From positions 1 through 10,763 of the forward strand of contig SYCM01000121.1 in the NCBI GenBank assembly GCA_005786915.1: 10,763 bases of DNA, in the 5' to 3' direction. The notes under the pieces are model-generated. The model did not search any database. It was given only the letters and a program-made list of their open reading frames with translations, and had not been told where the DNA came from. This document shows, piece by piece, positions 6,299 to 10,763 of the stretch (positions within the stretch are counted from its first letter, which is position 1; every line of letters begins with the position of its first letter). The translations under genes and the position numbers were made by a program. This stretch comes from Bacteroidota bacterium. GTDB taxonomy: Bacteria; Bacteroidota; Bacteroidia; Flavobacteriales; Schleiferiaceae.

Positions 6299-8137
6299 TT
6301 ATTCCACCGTAACGCTCTTCGCCAGGTTCCTCGGTTGGTCCACGTTGCAGCCGCGAAGCACAGCCACGTGGTAGCTCAGAAGCTGAAGGGGCACTGTCGT
6401 CAGGAGCGGCGAAAGAGCCTCGTCGGTTGAAGGGATGGCAATGAGCTCGTCGCTCACCGCGGCGATGGCATCACTTCCTTCGCCGGTAATAGCATATATG
6501 CGGCCTTTTCGTGCTTTGACCTCTTGCACGTTACTCACTAACTTCTCATAAAGTTCACCGAACGGAGCAATTACGACCACCGGCATTTGGTCATCAATGA
6601 GTGCGATTGGACCGTGCTTCATCTCGGCGGCAGGGTATCCCTCGGCGTGGATGTAGCTGATTTCTTTCAGTTTCAGCGCGCCTTCTAGGGCGACGGGGAA
6701 GTTGTAGCCGCGGCCCAAAAACAAGGCGTTGGTCGCGTTCACCATCGTTTTGGAAATCTCGCGAATCTGTCCGTCCAGCTTGAGCATGGACTCAATTTTG
6801 GCGGGGATCGCCTCGAGCTCACGGGCCAGTTCGGCGGCGCGTTCTGCGGTCATTACCCCCTTCTTTTGGCCCAGCCACATCGCGAGCAGGGTAAAGACGG
6901 TGACTTGGGCGGTAAAGGCCTTGGTCGAGGCTACCCCGATTTCAGGGCCTGCGTGGGTGTAGGCGCCCGCGTGGGTTTCGCGGGCAATGGATGAGCCGAC
7001 GACGTTGCAGATTCCAAACACGGTGGCCCCGCAAGACTTGGCCATCTTGATAGCCGCCAGCGTGTCGGCGGTTTCACCCGACTGCGAAACGGCAATTACC
7101 ACGTCGTTCGGACCGATGATGGGGTTGCGGTAACGGAACTCGCTTCCGTACTCGACCTCAACAGGCACCCGTGCTAGGTCCTCGATGAGGTATTCGCCGA
7201 CGAGTCCAGCGTGCCATGAGGTTCCGCAGCCAATGACGAGAATGCGTTGGGCGTTCAGCAGCTTGTCGCTGATAGCGTCCAGGCCGGCCATTTTTACTTC
7301 GCCGGTTTTGAAATTGAGTCGTCCGCGCACCGTATCGAGAATCGACTTGGGCTGCTCGAAGATCTCCTTGATCATGAAGTGGTCAAATCCGCCCTTTTCA
7401 ATGGCGGCCAGGTCGAGCTGCAGCTGGTGGATGATGCTGTCAACCGGCAAATCGTTGGCGATTTTGCGCACCACGACTCCGCTGCGCTGCACCACGGCCA
7501 TTTCGCCGTCTTCGAGGTAAATAACTTTCTTGGTCGAATCGATGAACGGGGTGGCGTCGCTTCCGACAAAAAACTCGTTGTCGCCCAGTCCGAGTACGAG
7601 CGGAGAACCCAAGCGACCTACCACCATTTGGTCGGGCTCTTCGGTGCTCATGACCACGATGGCGTAGGCTCCCACGACCTCGTTGAGCGCCAGGCGCACG
7701 GCCTGCTGAAGGTTAACCTTTTCTTCGTTCTGGATGTACTCGATGAAGTTCACGAGCACTTCGGTGTCGGTGTCGCTCGAAAACGTGTAGCCTTTTTTGA
7801 CCAGCAGCTCTTTAAGCTGGGCGTAATTTTCGATAATTCCGTTGTGCACGATCACGAGGCGGCCCGAATTCGAGGTGTGCGGGTGGGCGTTGCGGTCGGA
7901 GGGTTCGCCGTGGGTGGCCCAACGGGTGTGCCCAATGCCCAGGGTGGCGTGCGGACGTTCTGCGTCGGCAACGGCTTCAAGGGCCGAAACCTTGCCCATT
8001 TTTTTGAATACGTCGAGGCGCCCGTTGGATAAGGCAACCCCTGCGGAATCGTATCCGCGGTACTCTAAACGTTTTAATCCTTGAATGAGAATCGGGTACG
8101 CTTCGCGTGGCCCGATGTAGCCGACAATGCCGCACAT
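6299..8137 (-). CDS. glmS: Glutamine-fructose-6-phosphate aminotransferase (isomerizing)
   Basis: The 612-residue enzyme converts fructose-6-phosphate and glutamine to glucosamine-6-phosphate and glutamate, the first committed step to UDP-GlcNAc for peptidoglycan and surface glycans. After Met removal Cys2 (MCGIVGYIG) is the N-terminal nucleophile of the class II glutaminase domain (about 2-240), with GIGHTRWATHG at 67-77 and HNGIIENY at 98-105. Two SIS sugar-isomerase domains follow at about 290-425 (CGTSWHAG, SQSGETADT) and 460-600. In the second, Glu492, His508 and Lys607 (NLAKSVTVE terminus) match the E. coli isomerase residues Glu488, His504 and Lys603. The length is normal and nothing is missing. 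It lies 7 bases after the DUF4270 gene and is probably the last gene of a three-gene operon. A promoter-like motif at 8166-8173 may add independent expression. No Firmicutes-type glmS ribozyme is expected, and with a 7-base gap there is no room for one. Confidence 0.98.
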   Translation of the reverse strand: MCGIVGYIGPREAYPILIQGLKRLEYRGYDSAGVALSNGRLDVFKKMGKVSALEAVADAERPHATLGIGHTRWATHGEPSDRNAHPHTSNSGRLVIVHNGIIENYAQLKELLVKKGYTFSSDTDTEVLVNFIEYIQNEEKVNLQQAVRLALNEVVGAYAIVVMSTEEPDQMVVGRLGSPLVLGLGDNEFFVGSDATPFIDSTKKVIYLEDGEMAVVQRSGVVVRKIANDLPVDSIIHQLQLDLAAIEKGGFDHFMIKEIFEQPKSILDTVRGRLNFKTGEVKMAGLDAISDKLLNAQRILVIGCGTSWHAGLVGEYLIEDLARVPVEVEYGSEFRYRNPIIGPNDVVIAVSQSGETADTLAAIKMAKSCGATVFGICNVVGSSIARETHAGAYTHAGPEIGVASTKAFTAQVTVFTLLAMWLGQKKGVMTAERAAELARELEAIPAKIESMLKLDGQIREISKTMVNATNALFLGRGYNFPVALEGALKLKEISYIHAEGYPAAEMKHGPIALIDDQMPVVVIAPFGELYEKLVSNVQEVKARKGRIYAITGEGSDAIAAVSDELIAIPSTDEALSPLLTTVPLQLLSYHVAVLRGCNVDQPRNLAKSVTVE

Positions 8138-8144
8138 AGGCGAG

Positions 8145-9482
8145 TTAGTTTGGTTTGGTGTACCACAAATTTAGCGACATTGGCTCTACCGCGTCAGCGC
8201 TGCCGTGAAGTACGGCGCGAGCAGGCGACGAAGCCATTCGCTCGGGAACAAGCATCATTTGGAAGCTCGCCGTATCGCCATAGCGGAGCAAATCCTGAAC
8301 GTGGCGGGTCACGACGAAGCGGTACGCCCCTTTTCGGAAGACGCCCGTAGCCGTGAAGTTGCCCCCGGGATTACCTCGGAGGTAGTCGCGAATGAGTGTT
8401 TTAGTGGATCCATTGACCTGTAAAATGCTCAACGAAGCTGGCGTGGCATAGCGCAGATTGGAACCTTCGCGCACCGGCACCACGAGTTCGGCGTAGTTAA
8501 CCACGTATCCGCTGTCCACGAGGGCCTTAAGTCCATCGAGGCGCAGCACCGTAACGGCGCCACCCATGCCTTGAATGTAGGTGGTCGGCTCGCCCTCGAC
8601 CGTGTCCTGGTCGGCAAAGTCGAATTGGGCCGCGCTGCGGTCAAATGTGATGCGGTTAAAACTCTGCACCCCCGACGAGAGCGCGAGCTGAAACAACCCG
8701 TAATCTTTTCCTGAAGCCGACGTGTCGTTTCGAATGCTGTCGTTGGTGTAGTAGATGCGAATCCGCGCCGCCGCATCACCCGAATTGAACTGGTACATTG
8801 CCTCGTTCTGTTCGGTACCCGAAACAATAAGGCCCCGGAAGTACTCAATGAACGCCGTGTTGCTCGAAAAATTACCGGGACGCGCAATCGCCTCGTCGAC
8901 GATCCACTGCTGCATCTGCGCGGCATTCAAGCGGAGCGCCAAGGCCGCTTTGCCCGAACGGGCGCCCGTTTTCAAGGTTTTGACCAAGGCGTCGGGCCGC
9001 AAAGTGGTGTCGCATAGTGGCAGCCCTGGGGTGAGGGTGCTGAATCCGTAGTAAATGGAATCGGTGAGCGGCACCGCGCTGCGGTGCACCTTCACGCGGA
9101 ATGCCGCCGAGGTGTCCCCGTACCAACCCGAGTAGGGAAGAATCATGAATACCGAATCGACCGTGGCGTTGGTGCCAAATTGAGGGGCTACAGCCGCGAG
9201 GACTACCTGGGTCGCAAACGAAGCGATGGGGCGACCAAAAACGGGGTCGTTGTAGCTTCCTACCACCAGGCTGTTGGGCCGAAGGGTCAGTAGCGAATCG
9301 TATTCTTCGGTCCACGAACGAAGAGCTACCGCTTTCTTGGACCCAAAGGCCAAGGCGCTTTCGTCGACAAAATCGATTCCAACTTCGCCGTTGGATTTTT
9401 CGCAGCTCGTGAGCGGCAAGAGCGCGAGCAACGCCAGCACCGCGGTGCTGAGGTTCCAGGCCTTACGCAAAGAGCGACTCAT
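8145..9482 (-). CDS. DUF4270 family lipoprotein
   Basis: The 445-residue protein begins with a lipoprotein signal peptide: basic RSLRK, hydrophobic residues about 12-24 and the lipobox LTSC with Cys27 as the lipidated residue. It should sit in the cell envelope. The mature N-terminus (EKSNGEVGIDFVDES, then NSLVVGSYNDPVFGRPIASFATQVVL at about 70-95) matches my memory of DUF4270, a Bacteroidota family in which a -GxYxDPVFG-T-A-F-TQ- segment is conserved. The rest is beta-rich without recognisable catalytic motifs. In this phylum the family is typically encoded between the short GlgA-like gene and glmS, as here. Its start overlaps the end of the GlgA-like gene by 20 bases and it is followed 7 bases later by glmS, so all three are probably cotranscribed. 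The molecular role is unknown; a link to envelope glycan assembly is inferred from context only. Confidence 0.87.
   Translation of the reverse strand: MSRSLRKAWNLSTAVLALLALLPLTSCEKSNGEVGIDFVDESALAFGSKKAVALRSWTEEYDSLLTLRPNSLVVGSYNDPVFGRPIASFATQVVLAAVAPQFGTNATVDSVFMILPYSGWYGDTSAAFRVKVHRSAVPLTDSIYYGFSTLTPGLPLCDTTLRPDALVKTLKTGARSGKAALALRLNAAQMQQWIVDEAIARPGNFSSNTAFIEYFRGLIVSGTEQNEAMYQFNSGDAAARIRIYYTNDSIRNDTSASGKDYGLFQLALSSGVQSFNRITFDRSAAQFDFADQDTVEGEPTTYIQGMGGAVTVLRLDGLKALVDSGYVVNYAELVVPVREGSNLRYATPASLSILQVNGSTKTLIRDYLRGNPGGNFTATGVFRKGAYRFVVTRHVQDLLRYGDTASFQMMLVPERMASSPARAVLHGSADAVEPMSLNLWYTKPN
8166..8173 (-). promoter_or_regulatory. Possible internal promoter for glmS
   Basis: TAAATTTG on the minus strand is a perfect TAnnTTTG -7 motif. 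It lies inside the last codons of the DUF4270 gene, 28 bases before the glmS ATG. No TTG is present 17-23 bases upstream, and the bases also encode SLNL of the lipoprotein, so chance is a real alternative. Confidence 0.3.
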
Positions 9483-10263
9483 AAAAGGCGTCCAAGAGGG
9501 CGGGTTGCTCGAGAAAGGCCTTGCCGTCGTGCACGGGGACCCCGGCGTCCTTGGCCGCCTTGAGGGCCGCCGCGGGGGCTGCGTCCGACATCTGAAGTAC
9601 CGCGTCTACGTTGCGCACGGCTCCGCAGTACAGTGACTCCGCAGTGGATTGGGTAAAAAGATCCATGTCCTTCACTCCGTCAAATGCCATGCCTTGCTCA
9701 AGGCCGAGGTCCAACGTGCCTTCAAAGCCATTGTCGCTCAGGCTGAATACCACTTTGGTTCCGGCAAAATGCGGATCGGCGGCGTGGAACTGGCGCAGGT
9801 ACACGGGCAGCGGAGTAGACATCCATCCCATTACGTGGACGACGTCGGGCTGCCAGCCCAATTTCTTGATGGTCTCAATGATGGATTTGCTGAAAAACAG
9901 GGCGCGGGCGCCGTTGTCGTCGTAGAACGCGCCTTGAGCGTCTTCCCACGTACCCTTGCGCTTGAAGTACTCCTCGTTGTCGATGAAGTAAACTTGAATG
10001 CGCGCGCCCGGAACTGAAGCAACTTTGATGACTAAGGGCTGGTCGTAGTCGTTGATTACCACGTTGATGCCGCTTAAGCGTATGACTTCGTGGAGCTGGT
10101 GGCGGCGCTCGTTGATTACGCCAAAACGCGGCATGAAGGCGCGAATCTCGTGCCCCAATTCGTTCATCTTCTTTGGGAAGGCTAGGGCCATTTCCGCCAG
10201 CTCCCCCTCAGGGAAGTAGGGCTTGATCTCGTGAGAAACGTATAAAATCCGCCGCTTTGCCAT
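9463..10263 (-). CDS. Short glycogen/starch synthase-like protein (GT5 N-terminal domain only)
   Basis: The 266-residue protein matches only the N-terminal Rossmann domain of GT5 glycogen synthases (about 480 residues in full-length GlgA); the C-terminal nucleotide-sugar domain is absent. It is not a broken gene: the conserved core runs through (IRAFMPRFGVINERRHQLHEVIRLSG written in parts: IRAFMPRFG at 40-48, INERRHQLHEVIRLSG at 50-65, QVYFIDNEEYFKRKG near 94-108), as in a short family found widely in Bacteroidota and usually annotated glycogen/starch synthase. The KTGGL motif that binds ADP-glucose is PEGEL here (18-22), and the HDWH-type segment of GlgA reads MGWM. Glycogen synthesis is thus unlikely; a regulatory or binding role is more plausible but unproven. 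It is the first gene of the operon with DUF4270 (20-base overlap) and glmS. ATG 10263 is preceded by no clear ribosome-binding site. Confidence 0.87.
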   Translation of the reverse strand: MAKRRILYVSHEIKPYFPEGELAEMALAFPKKMNELGHEIRAFMPRFGVINERRHQLHEVIRLSGINVVINDYDQPLVIKVASVPGARIQVYFIDNEEYFKRKGTWEDAQGAFYDDNGARALFFSKSIIETIKKLGWQPDVVHVMGWMSTPLPVYLRQFHAADPHFAGTKVVFSLSDNGFEGTLDLGLEQGMAFDGVKDMDLFTQSTAESLYCGAVRNVDAVLQMSDAAPAAALKAAKDAGVPVHDGKAFLEQPALLDAFYESLFA

Positions 10264-10297
10264 AATCTCGTCTTATAGTGCCAATAAAAAAGGCCAA

Positions 10298-10305
10298 CAA
10301 AGGTA
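10298..10305 (-). promoter_or_regulatory. Probable -7 promoter element of the GlgA-like/DUF4270/glmS operon
   Basis: TACCTTTG on the minus strand is a perfect TAnnTTTG match, ending 34 bases before the ATG at 10263. It is the same octamer as in the sulfotransferase promoter. No TTG occurs 17-23 bases upstream. It faces away from the panC -7 motif, so the two promoters would lie back to back. Confidence 0.5.
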
Positions 10306-10312
10306 CGAAATT

Positions 10313-10320
10313 CTCGCGAG
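10313..10320. promoter_or_regulatory. Palindrome CTCGCGAG between divergent promoters
   Basis: This perfect 8-bp palindrome is centred at 10316.5, almost exactly midway between the two divergent -7 elements (10298-10305 and 10327-10334). It has 7 bases on one side and 6 on the other. The position suits a shared operator acting on both promoters, but an 8-mer palindrome alone is weak evidence. Confidence 0.25.
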
Positions 10321-10326
10321 GCGCTC

Positions 10327-10334
10327 TAGTTTTG
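10327..10334 (+). promoter_or_regulatory. Probable -7 promoter element of panC
   Basis: TAGTTTTG matches TAnnTTTG perfectly and ends 7 bases before the inferred TTG start of panC. The transcript would be leaderless or nearly so. No TTG is found at the usual -33 distance. Confidence 0.42.
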
Positions 10335-10341
10335 GCATGTT

Positions 10342-10763
10342 TTGACGCATTCCCTTAAGGTTTTAAAAACCCGCTCCGAGCTTGAGGCCTGGCGCGCGGA
10401 GCAGAATCACGTGGCACTCGTGCCCACGATGGGGGCGCTGCACGCCGGCCACATGGCCTTGGTGGACCGCGCAGCTTCTGAAGGGATGTGCGTGCTCGTG
10501 AGCATTTTTGTCAATCCCACGCAGTTCAACCGCCCCGAGGATTTGTCGAGCTACCCTCGCGACGAAGAGGGCGATTTGGCGACGCTCGAGCAGTCGTCGG
10601 CCCACGCGGTGTGGTTCCCTGAGGTGGCGGATATTTATCCGCAGGGCGTAGTTTCGGAGCAGTTTGACTTGCTCGGACTTGATACGCGGCTGGAAGGCGC
10701 GCTGCGGCCCGGGCACTTTCAAGGGGTGGCGACGGTGGTCGACCGGCTGTTCACGGCCTGCCG
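10342..10763 (+). CDS. panC: Pantoate-beta-alanine ligase (partial, 3' end beyond window)
   Basis: PanC joins pantoate and beta-alanine with ATP to give pantothenate, the CoA precursor, in the cytosol. The visible 140 codons carry the nucleotidyltransferase HIGH-type signature LVPTMGALHAGH (28-39 from the chosen start) and SIFVNPTQFNRPEDLSSYPR, typical of the family. The C-terminal half lies past the edge: LRPGHFQGVATVVDRLF is the last conserved part seen. The frame has no ATG before the core. A TAG at 10327-10329 bounds it, and TTG at 10342 is the only plausible start, giving MTHSLKVLKTRSELEAWRA, a normal N-terminus. The next candidate, GTG 10411, would remove the first beta strand. An out-of-frame ATG TTT TGA (10337-10345) overlaps the TTG. 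The gene diverges from the GlgA-like operon. Confidence 0.93.
   Translation, partial: MTHSLKVLKTRSELEAWRAEQNHVALVPTMGALHAGHMALVDRAASEGMCVLVSIFVNPTQFNRPEDLSSYPRDEEGDLATLEQSSAHAVWFPEVADIYPQGVVSEQFDLLGLDTRLEGALRPGHFQGVATVVDRLFTAC

Noticed and set aside
7247..8032. 261-codon open frame antisense to glmS
   Set aside because: GlmS is complete and conserved on the other strand; the antisense product has no signal, motif or plausible initiation context.
9463..10263. Possibility that the GlgA-like gene is a truncated or frameshifted glgA
   Set aside because: The length and conserved segments match a short family I know from Bacteroidota, and the downstream sequence encodes an intact overlapping lipoprotein, not a lost C-terminal glycosyltransferase domain.

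Overview
The window looks like a chromosomal stretch of a Bacteroidota bacterium, probably a Flavobacteriales-like lineage with fairly high GC (about 58-60% by eye). Four things point there. One is the block of a GlgA-like short protein, a DUF4270 lipoprotein and GlmS, with panC divergent. A second is the orphan TonB-dependent receptor with an N-terminal carboxypeptidase-regulatory-like domain. A third is the absence of Shine-Dalgarno sequences before nearly every start. The last is several TAnnTTTG (Bacteroidota -7 type) motifs close upstream of start codons. No tRNA, rRNA, CRISPR array, transposase or long direct repeat was seen, and no gene-free stretch exceeds 300 bases.

Layout: 2-1237 (+) is a housekeeping block: the last codons of a probable ribose-phosphate pyrophosphokinase (prs), ribosomal protein L25/CTC (rplY), and peptidyl-tRNA hydrolase (pth) directly abutting it. 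1308-3695 (+) is a stand-alone TonB-dependent outer-membrane receptor. It converges, with a 13-base gap, on a two-gene minus-strand unit (5564 to 3709): a PAPS-dependent sulfotransferase and an overlapping FemAB/GNAT-like acyltransferase. 5634-6212 (+) is a small secreted, probably outer-membrane, protein of unknown function, ending at a strong bidirectional terminator (6233-6258). 10263 to 6299 (-) is a three-gene operon: a degenerate glycogen-synthase-like protein, a DUF4270 lipoprotein, then GlmS. From about 10342 (+) the window ends inside panC, which diverges from that operon.

How it fits together: the ends of the window are conserved core genes (translation, amino-sugar and pantothenate synthesis). 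The middle (1308-6212) is more accessory: nutrient uptake, a probable glycan or lipid modification pair, and an orphan envelope protein. I found no clearly new multi-gene system. The best leads are the very short or absent 5' leaders implied by promoter-like motifs 4-7 bases from start codons, the palindrome centred between the divergent panC and GlgA-like -7 motifs, the GlgA-like protein that has lost its substrate-binding motif and its whole second domain, and the uncharacterised sulfotransferase/acyltransferase pair.
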